Shown piece by piece: positions 6,827 through 15,554 of a stretch of 36,149 bases of DNA. The notes beneath the pieces were generated by a model, which did not search any database, was not told where the DNA came from, and was given only the letters and a program-made list of their open reading frames with translations. Within the stretch, counting starts at the first letter, position 1, and each line of letters opens with the position of its first letter. Position numbers and translations under genes: made by a program. Origin of the DNA: Kiritimatiellia bacterium (GTDB taxonomy: Bacteria > Verrucomicrobiota > Kiritimatiellia > RFP12 > UBA1067); assembly GCA_017525225.1 (NCBI GenBank), contig JAFXTB010000172.1, positions 1 to 36,149 on the forward strand. Reading direction: 5' to 3'.

Positions 6827-8998
6827 TCAATCCACTTTGAAAATGCGCGTTTCGCCTAGGCGGAACGACAATATCGCCTTCGGCCCGTCGCTGACGAACG
6901 TGCCGGCAAGTGCGTCCCGGACAGTCCCGCGCCGACCGAAATCTATCGCCATCGGTCCTTCCTTGAGTGCCTGTACAAGCACGACACCCTCGGCCGAACA
7001 GACGTTCGCCGCGCCCGGTGCGGTGAATAGATGCACCCCAGCCTTCGCCGCCCGCGCGGCGATCGCCTCAGCCGTAATGTCCTCCGGCGTCACATTCTCG
7101 ACGAAGGTCGCGTCCGGACGCGCCGCCTTGAGCGCGTCAAGTTTCGCGCGGACGTCCGGCGCGAGATTCCCCGCGATGGTCAGGTAGAAGAGTTTCACCG
7201 ACGCAGGCGGATTCTCCAGTACGTCGGACAGGAGATACTGGCCGTAGTCCGCGCCGCATGTCGCAAAGCCCTTCCTGTCCCGCAGCTTGGATCGCCGCAC
7301 ATCCCAGCCACCGCACAGGAAGCTATCCTCGTGCACGACCGAGGCGATCTGCGGCGCATAAGGTTGCTTGCGCCCGGCCAGCATGTCGTCCAGGGGGTTG
7401 AGCGCACTGCGGACCTTCCATATCTCCTTGTCGCGAAACCAGCCGCGCCCGAAGAGGTCCATCCACCAGTCGCCGTAGCCGCGCAGGATGCCCGCGGCAG
7501 AGTCACGCAGGAAGATTTCGCGCGTGACGTTCGGATCGGAATAAGGCTTGAAAAGCGCCATGTGGTCCCACATCTCCTCATGGTGCGTGCGGTGGTCGAT
7601 CTCGTTGAACCAGAGGTAGCCGTTGCGCAGCACGCTTTCCGCTGCGCTCATCATCACCGTCGAACCCGTCAGGTTGCGGCTGCTGTAGCTGAGCGGCGAC
7701 GAGAAGGCATCGATCTTCCCGTGCGCGTTCTTCATCAGCCAGCCGAAGTCGAAGTGACCCGTCTCGGCCGCCGTGGCGCCGCCCAGCTCCCACGAATAGC
7801 CGTAGAAGAAGCACGTGAGCGCATGGCCGCCCGAGCCGCGTTTCGCCGCCGCGCCCAACTCCACGAGGAAGCTCGCCATCTCGCGATTGCGGAAACGCGC
7901 GAACTCCACGACGCGCGGCGGCGGCGCGGCTTTCCGCCGTTCGGTATGCACCGGCACCTCCGCCGTGGCCCAGTCGGCATCGCCACGCGCCTTGAGCCAT
8001 TCGCGGAACGCGTCTCGCGTGGCAGGGTCGTAGCCGGAAAGGTATTCCGACTGCGACAGCATGTAGAACCATTCGGCGGAGTTCTGCCCGCTGATCTGGA
8101 GTCCGGCGTAGTTGCGCGGGAACTTCTCCCGCAGGTGCCGCGAAAGCTTCTCCACCGCTTCGCAGGCCGCCTGGCGGTACGGACGGGACGAAACGGAGGA
8201 AATCTCCAGGCTGCAGTGCGGCTCGTAGATCATGCGGAGATCGGGATGGCGCGCGTGCATCCAGGCGGGCGCGTCGGTCATGATGCGCGGCACAAGCAGC
8301 GCCTTGGGGTTGATCTTCAAGAGCCGCACAAACTCATTGTCGATCTTGGAGTAGTCTTCCGGTTCCCCGGGCGGATTCCACCACCCTTCGCACCCCCAGG
8401 AGGAATCGGTCGAGAACGTCACGAAATCGACCTCTGCCGTCGCCGCGAGGGCGACGGTGTCGCCGAGCGTGTCGCCGTAGTAGTACGGCAGCTTCGTCCA
8501 GTGGCCATCCTCCGCATACGACACCTCGATCGTGAAGTACGTGCGCGGACGCGTCGCGCGATGGGTGAAGACATAGTGGTAGCGGTGCCCCTTCCGGAAC
8601 GTCAGGCCATCGGCCACATAGTGGAGCGTATTCGTCTCCTCCGCGGCCGTCTGCACGACGTTTGTCGTGCCAGCCGTGAGATCGACAAGCTTCGCGTCCG
8701 AATACCAGATCGGATCGACGCCCGGATAGCCGTCGAGCGCGATGCGTCCGTGCGATGTGTCGCGGTCGGAAGCGAACGGTATCTTCAACACGGTCTTGCG
8801 CGGACCGGCGATGTTGCAGAGGCACGTGGGCGAACCGTAGAAGAAGCGCGGCCGCACGGCCTTGCCGTCCACGAATAGCCGCGGCCCGCCCGGCGTCGCG
8901 CGGACATGCAGCGAGATCGGCGCCGCGTTGTCATTGGCCGCGTGGGCGGCCAGCATCGCCGGCAAGGCACCTGCCAGCAGCAATACAGCGGTTTTCAT
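6827..8998 (-). CDS. secreted GH42-like (clan GH-A) glycoside hydrolase
   Basis: About 723 residues. The ATG at 8998 is chosen because AAGGA lies five bases upstream and the signal peptide MKTAVLLLAGALPAMLAAHA starts there; a GTG at 9034 is less likely. After an N-terminal beta-rich domain (to about 190) comes a TIM-barrel-like region. Its candidate acid/base is the Glu of QNSAEWF (near 309) and its candidate nucleophile the Glu of LWFNEIDHR (near 466). These two strand-end glutamates fit clan GH-A. The C-terminal part (SVKLFYLTIAGNLAPDVRAKLDAL) resembles the trimerisation or amidotransferase-like domain of GH42 beta-galactosidases. The substrate could be a beta-galactoside or another beta-linked sugar. 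The fold class is likely; the exact family is uncertain. Confidence 0.6.
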   Translation of the reverse strand: MKTAVLLLAGALPAMLAAHAANDNAAPISLHVRATPGGPRLFVDGKAVRPRFFYGSPTCLCNIAGPRKTVLKIPFASDRDTSHGRIALDGYPGVDPIWYSDAKLVDLTAGTTNVVQTAAEETNTLHYVADGLTFRKGHRYHYVFTHRATRPRTYFTIEVSYAEDGHWTKLPYYYGDTLGDTVALAATAEVDFVTFSTDSSWGCEGWWNPPGEPEDYSKIDNEFVRLLKINPKALLVPRIMTDAPAWMHARHPDLRMIYEPHCSLEISSVSSRPYRQAACEAVEKLSRHLREKFPRNYAGLQISGQNSAEWFYMLSQSEYLSGYDPATRDAFREWLKARGDADWATAEVPVHTERRKAAPPPRVVEFARFRNREMASFLVELGAAAKRGSGGHALTCFFYGYSWELGGATAAETGHFDFGWLMKNAHGKIDAFSSPLSYSSRNLTGSTVMMSAAESVLRNGYLWFNEIDHRTHHEEMWDHMALFKPYSDPNVTREIFLRDSAAGILRGYGDWWMDLFGRGWFRDKEIWKVRSALNPLDDMLAGRKQPYAPQIASVVHEDSFLCGGWDVRRSKLRDRKGFATCGADYGQYLLSDVLENPPASVKLFYLTIAGNLAPDVRAKLDALKAARPDATFVENVTPEDITAEAIAARAAKAGVHLFTAPGAANVCSAEGVVLVQALKEGPMAIDFGRRGTVRDALAGTFVSDGPKAILSFRLGETRIFKVD

Positions 8999-9053
8999 GG
9001 TAATCCTTTCCAGTTGCCATTGGCTATCAAGCACAAATGGGTTCGCCTGGCGC

Positions 9054-10157
9054 CTAGACCTTCAGGAACACGTTCTTGCGGTAGAGGAACCAGAGTATGA
9101 GCCAGCATGCGGCGAGATGCCCCGAGGATATGAGCGCTGCGCCGAACCCCTTGGGAAGAAGCCCCGCCAGGCCGCCGAGGAAGAACTTCGAGACGGCGTC
9201 AAAGTCAACCACGCGCTGCATGAGGTACACGGTGATCGCGTTCATGCCCACGACGCGCAGGAAGAACGTCCAGCCGCGCCACATCTTCACGTCGATGATC
9301 CAGTAGAATGCGGCGAAGAGCGCGAGCGAATACGAACCTGCCGCAAGCACGAAGGTGGATGTCCAGAGCTTCTTGTTTATCGGCATCCAGTTCGACCACA
9401 CGAGACAGATGACTAGCATGGCCGCCGCCACCGCGAGCATGGCGAGCGTCTTGCCGCCGCCGCCAAGCCTGCCCTTGAAGCGCACGAACTCGCCCGTGAA
9501 CATGCCGAGCATCGCCGTGACGACGGCGGGGGCCGTGCTGAGCAGTCCCTCCGGATCGCCGCCCTTGGCGTTGGGTAGGAGAAGCTTGTCGATGTATGCC
9601 GCGAAGTTCCAGTCCACGGACCACGGATCGGCGCCCACGGGCGCGCCCGGCACCGCGGCGAAACGCATCACGGCCCAGTAGCCGACAAGGATCGCCGCCG
9701 CCACTGCGATGCGCGGACGCACCGGCAGCGCCATGTAGAGAAGCGCCGCACCCGCCCAGCCGAGGCCGATGCGCGCAAGGACGCTCGCCCACCGCACGGA
9801 GCCGAATCCGGCGTTGAACAGCCCGTTGTATACCATGCCCAGCATCACCAGCAGGAACGCGCGCCAGGCGATCCTGCCGCAGATGCGCCGGCTGCTCCAC
9901 CCCTTTTCACGCATCTTCGCGAACGAATACGGGAACGCCACGCCCGCGATGAAGAGGAAGAGCGGGAAGATCGTGTCGCGTTGCGCGAAGCCGTGCCACT
10001 TGACATGGTGCATCTGCTGCGCGAGCCAGCACCCGCCGCCGAAGCCAAAGCCTTCGCACAGCCCCGTGACGACCGTGGCAAGCCCCATGATGAAGAGCAT
10101 GTCGAAGCCGCGCAGGGCGTCGAGCGAAAGAAGCCTCTGTGTCTTTTCTACGTCCAT
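9054..10157 (-). CDS. DUF5009 / HGSNAT-like membrane acyltransferase
   Basis: A 367-residue polytopic membrane protein that opens with RLLSLDALRGFDM, the hallmark of the DUF5009 and heparan-alpha-glucosaminide N-acetyltransferase group. A conserved His-rich segment follows (QQMHHVKWHGF, then DTIFPLFLFIAGVAFPYS). About ten hydrophobic helices can be seen. In the eukaryotic relative, acetyl groups from cytoplasmic acetyl-CoA are passed across the membrane to terminal glucosamine. A similar acetylation of an amino sugar in the periplasm is the inferred role. The start has a strong ribosome binding site (GGGAGGAAGG). It begins 15 bases after the PIG-L deacetylase stop codon, which suggests the two act on the same type of sugar. 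Confidence 0.8.
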   Translation of the reverse strand: MDVEKTQRLLSLDALRGFDMLFIMGLATVVTGLCEGFGFGGGCWLAQQMHHVKWHGFAQRDTIFPLFLFIAGVAFPYSFAKMREKGWSSRRICGRIAWRAFLLVMLGMVYNGLFNAGFGSVRWASVLARIGLGWAGAALLYMALPVRPRIAVAAAILVGYWAVMRFAAVPGAPVGADPWSVDWNFAAYIDKLLLPNAKGGDPEGLLSTAPAVVTAMLGMFTGEFVRFKGRLGGGGKTLAMLAVAAAMLVICLVWSNWMPINKKLWTSTFVLAAGSYSLALFAAFYWIIDVKMWRGWTFFLRVVGMNAITVYLMQRVVDFDAVSKFFLGGLAGLLPKGFGAALISSGHLAACWLILWFLYRKNVFLKV

Positions 10158-10172
10158 TCCTTCCTCCCTTCC

Positions 10173-10952
10173 CTACTGTCTCGACGGCCTCGCGCCCTGG
10201 AAGCGCAGCTTCCCCTGCGACTTCGGCGGCGGAAGCTCCTGGAAGATCGTACGGGCCTGACCCTGCAGCGGCTGCACATAGGACATGAACCCCTCGGCGC
10301 TGCCGTTGGACAGCAGCATCGAATGCATCCCGTTCACCGTCGCGATCGCGCACTTGCGCCGCTCGATCCCGCCATCCCTGTACTGGCACTTGTACATGCG
10401 GATGAGTTCACACTTCTTCCCCATCACGCTCGTCACATCCACGAACTGGTCCGGCACGAACCGCTTCGCCTGGTACTCCTGCTCGATGAAGTACAGCTCG
10501 GGCGAAAGCCCCGCGAGGAACAGCGCCTTCTGCACGGCGACCCCGGCCATCGCATGGTCGCCATGGATGTCGACCGGCCAGTGGGCGAACACGGCGCGCG
10601 GCTTCAGCTCCTTCAGCAGCGCCGCCAGCCTCTCGCATGTCTCGCGGCAGGCGTAGGCCTCGCCGTCGATCTCGTCGAGCCAGTGCAGCTGGGCGCCAAG
10701 CTCCCTGCAGACCGACTCCTCCTCGGCCATGCGGATGCGTTTCGTGGAGCCATCGCGCAGCCCAGCCTCGCCAAGTCCCCGCTCGCCGTGCGTGAACTCG
10801 ATCACATGCCACTCGAAGATGTCCTTCGACAGCAGGCACGTGCCGAAGCAGGGTATCAGATCGTCAGGGTGCGCCGGCACCACCACGATGCGGTCCTTCG
10901 CCGCCGCAATGCCGCACACCGCCGCCGCAATGGCGGCAACAAGCCTTTTCAT
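10173..10952 (-). CDS. secreted PIG-L family N-acetylglucosaminyl deacetylase
   Basis: 259 residues with a signal peptide (MKRLVAAIAAAVCGIAAA). The metal-binding motif AHPDD lies at residues 27-31 and HWPVDIHGDH at 124-133, matching the LmbE/PIG-L zinc site. Enzymes of this family remove acetyl groups from N-acetylglucosamine in glycans or glycoconjugates. Export suggests that it acts on a periplasmic or extracellular sugar chain. AAGGA lies about nine bases before the ATG. A good promoter (10992-11020) lies in the 93-base gap behind the GH2 gene, so this gene and those after it may also be transcribed separately from GH2. Confidence 0.85.
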   Translation of the reverse strand: MKRLVAAIAAAVCGIAAAKDRIVVVPAHPDDLIPCFGTCLLSKDIFEWHVIEFTHGERGLGEAGLRDGSTKRIRMAEEESVCRELGAQLHWLDEIDGEAYACRETCERLAALLKELKPRAVFAHWPVDIHGDHAMAGVAVQKALFLAGLSPELYFIEQEYQAKRFVPDQFVDVTSVMGKKCELIRMYKCQYRDGGIERRKCAIATVNGMHSMLLSNGSAEGFMSYVQPLQGQARTIFQELPPPKSQGKLRFQGARPSRQ

Positions 10953-10991
10953 CGTTGTATTCCTTTCATTCCTTTTTTGCGCAGGGACACC

Positions 10992-11020
10992 ATTATCCTA
11001 AAAATCGCAGTTTAAGTCAA
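10992..11020 (-). promoter_or_regulatory. internal promoter before the PIG-L gene
   Basis: On the minus strand TTGACT (11015-11020), a 17-base spacer, then GATAAT (10992-10997). The start codon is about 40 bases downstream. It would allow expression of the lower five genes of the cluster independently of the GH2 gene. Confidence 0.65.
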
Positions 11021-11045
11021 TGGTACGACGGTCCGTCGCGAGTCG

Positions 11046-13484
11046 TCAAAGAGCCGCATTGCTCTTGCCCTTCCAGCCCTCGGTCTCCTTCATCCACTCC
11101 TTCGCCTTCGTCCAATCGAAGGGCGGCGCGCCGTAGAGGAAGTGGTTGCGCAGCGACTCGCCGTCGCACGCGTACTCGATGAGGATGAGGCCCTGCCCCG
11201 CGAACGGGATCTCGCCGAGACGCGTCTTCGAGTTGGCGGCCACCTCGTAGTCGACATCAAACAGCACCTTGCCGCTCTCGCGGTCTATGAACTTCGCGTG
11301 GCCTTTCACGGGATGTCGGCTATCGTTCACGGCCCATGCCACATGGTCGTCGCCCACCATCACGAGCTGGTTTCGCTGCACGCTCCGCAGCGCGAAGTAC
11401 GCCTGCTTCTTGCCGCCATACCAGTCCACCACCGCATCGGAGATGATCGGCCAGCCGTCGCGCACGTTCCACCAGATGAGTCCGTTGAAACGCGTGAACT
11501 TCCGGCTGCGGAACATCTCGCAGAAGGTCTTCATCGCCTCGGCCTGCACGAACTGGCTCTGGTCCACGAACGTCTCAAGGTCGCGCGCCACGCGTCCGAA
11601 CATGATCTTCGTCTGGTTCGTCATGAGGCTGTTGCGCGTGGCGTGGCGCATCGCGCCGGGCGTCACGGAGGCGTTGCAGGCCTTGATCTGCCACTCGTCG
11701 TTCCAGTGGAAGTCGTGGTGCGGGTCCTCGCCCGTGATCTTCTTCCACGGGAAGAGCGCGCCGGGCGTCATCATCCTCTTCAGCGACTCAACGTTCGGAC
11801 AGCCGTGGTAGCCCATCTCGCTCGCAAACCAGCACGGGCTATTCGTGTAGAACGGCACCTTGTAATAGGCGCGCGCGCCCCAGAGGTGGTCCTCGCTCGG
11901 CTTGGCCTTGCCGGCCGCCACGTCGGGCGAGTAGTAGGGCGACGAGGGCAGGTACGGACGCGTAAGGTCGTATTCGAATAGCACGTCCGGGATCGTCTTG
12001 CGCGAGTTGCGGTCCTTGTTCGGGTCGCGGGCGAGCTTCCGCCCCACAAACCAGTGGAACGCGCCGTCGTTCTCGTTGTTGCCGCTCCAGAGCGCAAGGG
12101 ACGGATGATTGCGATGGCGGATCACGATGGATAGTACCTCCTCGCGCGTCGCGCGGGCGTAGTCGTCATCCTGCGGGAACACGCCGCAGCCGGTCATGAA
12201 GTCCTGCCACACCATCACGCCGTTCGCGTCGCACCAGTCGAAGAACGCGTCCGGCTCGTACACGCCGCCGCCCCACACGCGCACCATGTTGCAGTTGAGG
12301 TCGGCCCACATCTCGAGCGTGGGAATGAGGTGCTGCATGTCGCGTCCGTGAAAGGAGTCGAGCGGCACCCAGTTGGAGCCGCGCACGTAGATTGGCTCGC
12401 CGTTCACCTTGAAGAGGAACTGTCCAGGCCGGTCAGGACCGTACACGTCGTCGCGCACGAGCTCGATGGTGCGCACGCCGATCTTTCGCGCGTCGCGCGC
12501 GAGCACCGCGCCGTCGGATCCCACGATCTCGGCCACCGCGTCGTAGAGCGCCGCCTCGCCGCTGCCGCGCGGCCACCAGAGGTCGGCGTTCGAGAGCGTG
12601 AAGTCCACCATAGGGTGATAGGTCACGACCGGGCGCTCCTCCTTCACGCGCACCTGGCCGCCACGCGAGAGCATGCAGCGGATGCGGGCGTTGTCGAGCG
12701 TGGAGAACGGCGCCTCGAGGCGCGAGCGGAACTTGAAGTCGGCGCGACGCTTCGCCACATCGAGGTTCTTGATCATCCACACGCATTCGCGGAGACGCAC
12801 GGGGTCCTCGATCTCCAGCGATACGCCCCGCCACAAGCCCTGCACGAACACGCGCGGGAAGATGTCCCAGCCGCCCATGTGCGCCGCCTTGCGGTAGCGC
12901 TCGCCGTCCGCGCCCGGTTCGCTCGCGCCGCCCATCTCGCCCACGGTCGCGTACTGCGCGTCGAGGAGCACGGGGCGCAGCAGCACCTGCAAGGTGTTCG
13001 CGCCCTTCTTGAGGCGACGCGTCACGTCGAAGCGGCGTTCGATGAGCATGTTCTCGGACTCGCCGATCTTCTCGCCGTTGAGGAACACGTCCGCGAGCGT
13101 GTCGATGCCGCCGAACACGAGCACGGCGCGCGCGCCGGACGCCACGTCCACAGCCGGCGCGTCGAAGGTCTTGGTGTAGAGCCACTGGTAGCCCTCGTAG
13201 GGACGCAGCTTCAGTACGTTGAGGCCCACTTCCATCGGTGGCAGTATGCCGGCGTTCACGAGGTCGAGCTCGCAGTTGCCCGGCACCGTCGCCTTCACGG
13301 TCTTGAACGGCACCGCGAGCGGTACCGTGCGCACCGCGCCGGCGTCCGGTTGCGGAAAATAGTCAAGCCGCCACTCGCCGTCCAAGGGGACCGTGGACGC
13401 ACCCTCCGCTTTCTGCACAACACACACAACCATGCCGCCGATCAAGGCGATGGCCAGAACCAATCCTGCGACTCTTCTCAACAT
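11046..13484 (-). CDS. GH2 beta-mannosidase-like glycoside hydrolase, exported
   Basis: 812 residues. It starts with a hydrophobic export signal or anchor (MLRRVAGLVLAIALIGGMVVCVV), and AGGAAGGA lies just upstream of the ATG. The GH2 jelly-roll domain contains FGGIDTLADVFLNGEKIGE, followed by an immunoglobulin-like domain ending near WWPRGSGEA. The TIM barrel begins around GEPIYVRGSNWVPLDSF. The acid/base Glu is in LALWSGNNEND (near 468) and the nucleophile Glu in WFASEMGYHG (near 556). The GSNWVPLD and WSGNNE sequences match the beta-mannosidase branch rather than beta-galactosidases or glucuronidases. It should remove terminal beta-mannose from glycans. It is the first gene of the minus-strand cluster and lies opposite the coiled-coil gene pair. 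Confidence 0.85.
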   Translation of the reverse strand: MLRRVAGLVLAIALIGGMVVCVVQKAEGASTVPLDGEWRLDYFPQPDAGAVRTVPLAVPFKTVKATVPGNCELDLVNAGILPPMEVGLNVLKLRPYEGYQWLYTKTFDAPAVDVASGARAVLVFGGIDTLADVFLNGEKIGESENMLIERRFDVTRRLKKGANTLQVLLRPVLLDAQYATVGEMGGASEPGADGERYRKAAHMGGWDIFPRVFVQGLWRGVSLEIEDPVRLRECVWMIKNLDVAKRRADFKFRSRLEAPFSTLDNARIRCMLSRGGQVRVKEERPVVTYHPMVDFTLSNADLWWPRGSGEAALYDAVAEIVGSDGAVLARDARKIGVRTIELVRDDVYGPDRPGQFLFKVNGEPIYVRGSNWVPLDSFHGRDMQHLIPTLEMWADLNCNMVRVWGGGVYEPDAFFDWCDANGVMVWQDFMTGCGVFPQDDDYARATREEVLSIVIRHRNHPSLALWSGNNENDGAFHWFVGRKLARDPNKDRNSRKTIPDVLFEYDLTRPYLPSSPYYSPDVAAGKAKPSEDHLWGARAYYKVPFYTNSPCWFASEMGYHGCPNVESLKRMMTPGALFPWKKITGEDPHHDFHWNDEWQIKACNASVTPGAMRHATRNSLMTNQTKIMFGRVARDLETFVDQSQFVQAEAMKTFCEMFRSRKFTRFNGLIWWNVRDGWPIISDAVVDWYGGKKQAYFALRSVQRNQLVMVGDDHVAWAVNDSRHPVKGHAKFIDRESGKVLFDVDYEVAANSKTRLGEIPFAGQGLILIEYACDGESLRNHFLYGAPPFDWTKAKEWMKETEGWKGKSNAAL

Positions 13485-13796
13485 ATCAATTCCTTCCTCA
13501 TTCGGTACGGCTGAAACAACCAGTCGTCCATCCGGTCCACCCCCGGCGCAGACGGCCTACGCCGTAAAAAGACACGGATAGTCTATCATGTTTTTATCCC
13601 GAATGGGGAAAAATCACGAATGTATCCAGCCAAAAATTCGCACCGAAATTCGTCCTGGAACAGTTTTTCTTTCCCTCGTTGCATCACGGCGGCGTTTTGG
13701 TATAATTCGTGTCGCTGGATCATGCTGTGCAACGGGTGTCGCACTGGCTGCCGGATGGCGGGGTATCAGAACTGTGGCTGGAAAGGACAGAGCAAG
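13485..13796. other. divergent intergenic region with promoters
   Basis: Separates the GH2 cluster from the coiled-coil pair. A clear plus-strand promoter lies at 13679-13706. Toward GH2, a short near-palindrome GATAGTCTATC (about 13577-13587) lies in an AT-rich patch roughly 90 bases from the start codon. It could hold the -10 region or a regulator site, but no convincing -35 was found. The open frame reaching back to 13620 on the plus strand is upstream of the promoter and is not considered translated. Confidence 0.5.
13679..13706 (+). promoter_or_regulatory. promoter of the coiled-coil gene pair
   Basis: TTGCAT (13679-13684), a 16-base spacer ending in TTTTGG, then TATAAT (13701-13706). 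The proposed GTG start is 90 bases downstream, which decides against any start before this point. Confidence 0.65.
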
Positions 13797-14735
13797 GTGA
13801 AAGCGCTAAAAACCAGTGCGTTGGCGGCTGCACTCGTATCGGGTGCGGCAGTCGGCTGGTTTGCGTCAGGAGCCATGCATCCGGACGGTCCTGACATCGG
13901 GAGAACGGACATTTCCCCTTCGCATCACGAGCTGCGGACGACAGGCCCATCCGCTGACCGGCCCAAACGCAGGGCGTTGATACGTTCGTCGGCAGATCCA
14001 GCGATACAGGAGAAGATTCTGCGGAAGCGCGTGGCGATGCTGGAGAAGCGCCTCGCATCCGCCAAGAGGGAGGCGGAAGCCATAGCGTCGTCAGACGGGG
14101 CAAAGCCCTCGCCGGACACAATGAGCCATGCTTCATTGCAGAAGCAGATAAAAGCCGCCTTGGAGACGCTTTTCGGAAAACCGCTGAAGGACATCACCGA
14201 AAAAGACCAGGCCAACATTACCGTAGGCGAGATTCGCAAACTTGCTCCGGAATGGGTGATGTGGTGGAAAGCAAATTATATCGATTGCCAGAGGCGGATA
14301 TTTGGAGATCGTCTACTCAATGTCCTTCAGGTATTTGCTTCTGTCGACCTTTCGCAGATGTCCCAAGGCGAACTTGATGTCCACGAGAAGTGCATTACCG
14401 GGCTTGCCGCAGCCAAGGATGCGTACGAGTCACGCTTCGTGGAAATCTCGGACGAGACGACTCTGTTGGAATTCATACTGAGATCTCCTGATATCACGGA
14501 AAGAGGAAAGGCGTATAGGAAGGTACGCGATGATGTTGCAAGGTATCTGGACATGGAGACAAGATCGCTTAGCGACATGGTGAAGCGGTACTATGGACTT
14601 TCGGGAGAGGCGGCAGCCGTTTTCGAGAAGACAATCAGCAAGGACAACGTCTCGATGATGCGAAACATCGTCGGCGGCTACGGCAAATCGCCAATGTCGG
14701 ACGATGTCTCCAGTGGGCAAAGAGGGATGCGATGA
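13797..14735 (+). CDS. membrane-anchored coiled-coil protein, unknown function (first of pair)
   Basis: 312 residues from the GTG at 13797, with AAGGA nine bases upstream and a promoter 90 bases before it. The N-terminus (KTSALAAALVSGAAVGWFASG) is a signal anchor. A charged coiled coil follows (about 60-90: KILRKRVAMLEKRLASAKREAEA), then an all-helical domain to the end. No catalytic motif is visible. It shares its architecture, and short matches, with the next protein: VDLSQMSQGELDVHEK against LDLSRLSEDDRICHEE, and a final helix beginning with DM. The overlap of four bases (ATGA) with the next gene implies translational coupling. Base composition looks lower in GC than the surrounding glycosidase genes. 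The family is not recognised; a distant likeness to Spy/CpxP-type helical sensors is only a guess. Confidence 0.7.
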   Translation: MKALKTSALAAALVSGAAVGWFASGAMHPDGPDIGRTDISPSHHELRTTGPSADRPKRRALIRSSADPAIQEKILRKRVAMLEKRLASAKREAEAIASSDGAKPSPDTMSHASLQKQIKAALETLFGKPLKDITEKDQANITVGEIRKLAPEWVMWWKANYIDCQRRIFGDRLLNVLQVFASVDLSQMSQGELDVHEKCITGLAAAKDAYESRFVEISDETTLLEFILRSPDITERGKAYRKVRDDVARYLDMETRSLSDMVKRYYGLSGEAAAVFEKTISKDNVSMMRNIVGGYGKSPMSDDVSSGQRGMR

Positions 14736-15472
14736 AAAGATCGATGGCAACTATCGCATCCGCATTCCTCATAGGAGGAGCTCTGGGCTTCCTTGCGCAC
14801 GGTATCTGTCGCAAGGAAGCCCCGTATCGCGAGACGGCCGTGAAGACAACATCAAGACAGGCGTCGTCCGTGCCAAAGGCCAAAGAACCAGAGAAGCCTG
14901 TAAAATCAGATATCGCCAAACTGCGCGAGAAGGTAGATCGTCTCGAATCGGAGATTGCCGCCGTGGGCATAAAGGTATCCGACGAGACCGGCCGCGGCAA
15001 AGTGAGGTTCAAAGGCTGCAGGACAATGGGCGAAATCAAGGCCAGGCTCCGCGAAGATTACGAGAAGTATTCCAAGGAGCGGGAATGTATTCTGAGAAAC
15101 TTCAATTACGAGAAATCGAAATTCATGGAGAAGGCCAACGCATTGGATCTTTCAAGGCTATCGGAGGATGATCGCATTTGCCACGAAGAATTTGTCAAAC
15201 GATATGAGCGACGCGGCAAAATGCTTGAAAAAACGTTTTCGTGGGATGACGAAACCAACTGGGAGGATTATTACCGGGGCTACGCCGAATGGTGCGTTGG
15301 CGACGAAACCAGATTCGACAGCATGTGGGTGCGCGAGGTGGGCATCATCATCTCGCAGGATGTGCACGACATGGCCGTTGGAATGGGGTATTCCAAAGAC
15401 GACGCTTCCCAGATCGCCGAATCGTATCGGGCCATCTTCGAGGTTTCAACCATGTTTGCGCGAGGGTTGTAG
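14732..15472 (+). CDS. membrane-anchored coiled-coil protein, unknown function (second of pair)
   Basis: 246 residues, starting inside the stop codon of the previous gene, with GAGGG six bases upstream. A signal anchor (MATIASAFLIGGALGFLAHG) is followed by a Lys/Pro-rich linker and a coiled coil (SDIAKLREKVDRLESEIAAV, about 59-78). The helical domain is rich in Arg, Glu and aromatic residues (for example WEDYYRGYAEWCVGDE). The layout mirrors the first protein, so the pair probably arose by duplication and may form a hetero-oligomer in the periplasm. No enzyme motif is present. It is followed after 82 bases by the GH129-like gene, which has a possible promoter of its own. Function is unknown. 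Confidence 0.75.
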   Translation: MKRSMATIASAFLIGGALGFLAHGICRKEAPYRETAVKTTSRQASSVPKAKEPEKPVKSDIAKLREKVDRLESEIAAVGIKVSDETGRGKVRFKGCRTMGEIKARLREDYEKYSKERECILRNFNYEKSKFMEKANALDLSRLSEDDRICHEEFVKRYERRGKMLEKTFSWDDETNWEDYYRGYAEWCVGDETRFDSMWVREVGIIISQDVHDMAVGMGYSKDDASQIAESYRAIFEVSTMFARGL

Positions 15473-15493
15473 CAGGTTCATAGGAATGGCCAA

Positions 15494-15522
15494 CGTCAAG
15501 ATCGAGGAAAATATGGTAAAAT
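15494..15522 (+). promoter_or_regulatory. possible promoter of the GH129-like gene
   Basis: A weak -35 (CGTCAA, 15494-15499), a 17-base spacer ending in ATATGG, then TAAAAT (15517-15522). The ATG is 33 bases past the -10, with AGGAG seven bases before it. The TGG before the -10 matches other promoters in the window. Confidence 0.5.
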
Positions 15523-15554
15523 AGTAGCGAGCCACAAATCCAAGGAGAATACAA

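Noticed and set aside
7031-8878. 615-residue plus-strand open frame
   Set aside because: Antisense to the GH42-like gene; Arg/His-rich composition typical of a shadow frame.
12330-13514. 394-residue plus-strand open frame
   Set aside because: Antisense to the GH2 gene, whose catalytic motifs are intact on the other strand.
13620-13796. N-terminal extension of the first coiled-coil protein
   Set aside because: It begins upstream of the TATAAT box at 13701, has Cys-rich non-signal sequence and would place the membrane anchor internally; the GTG at 13797 has a good ribosome binding site.
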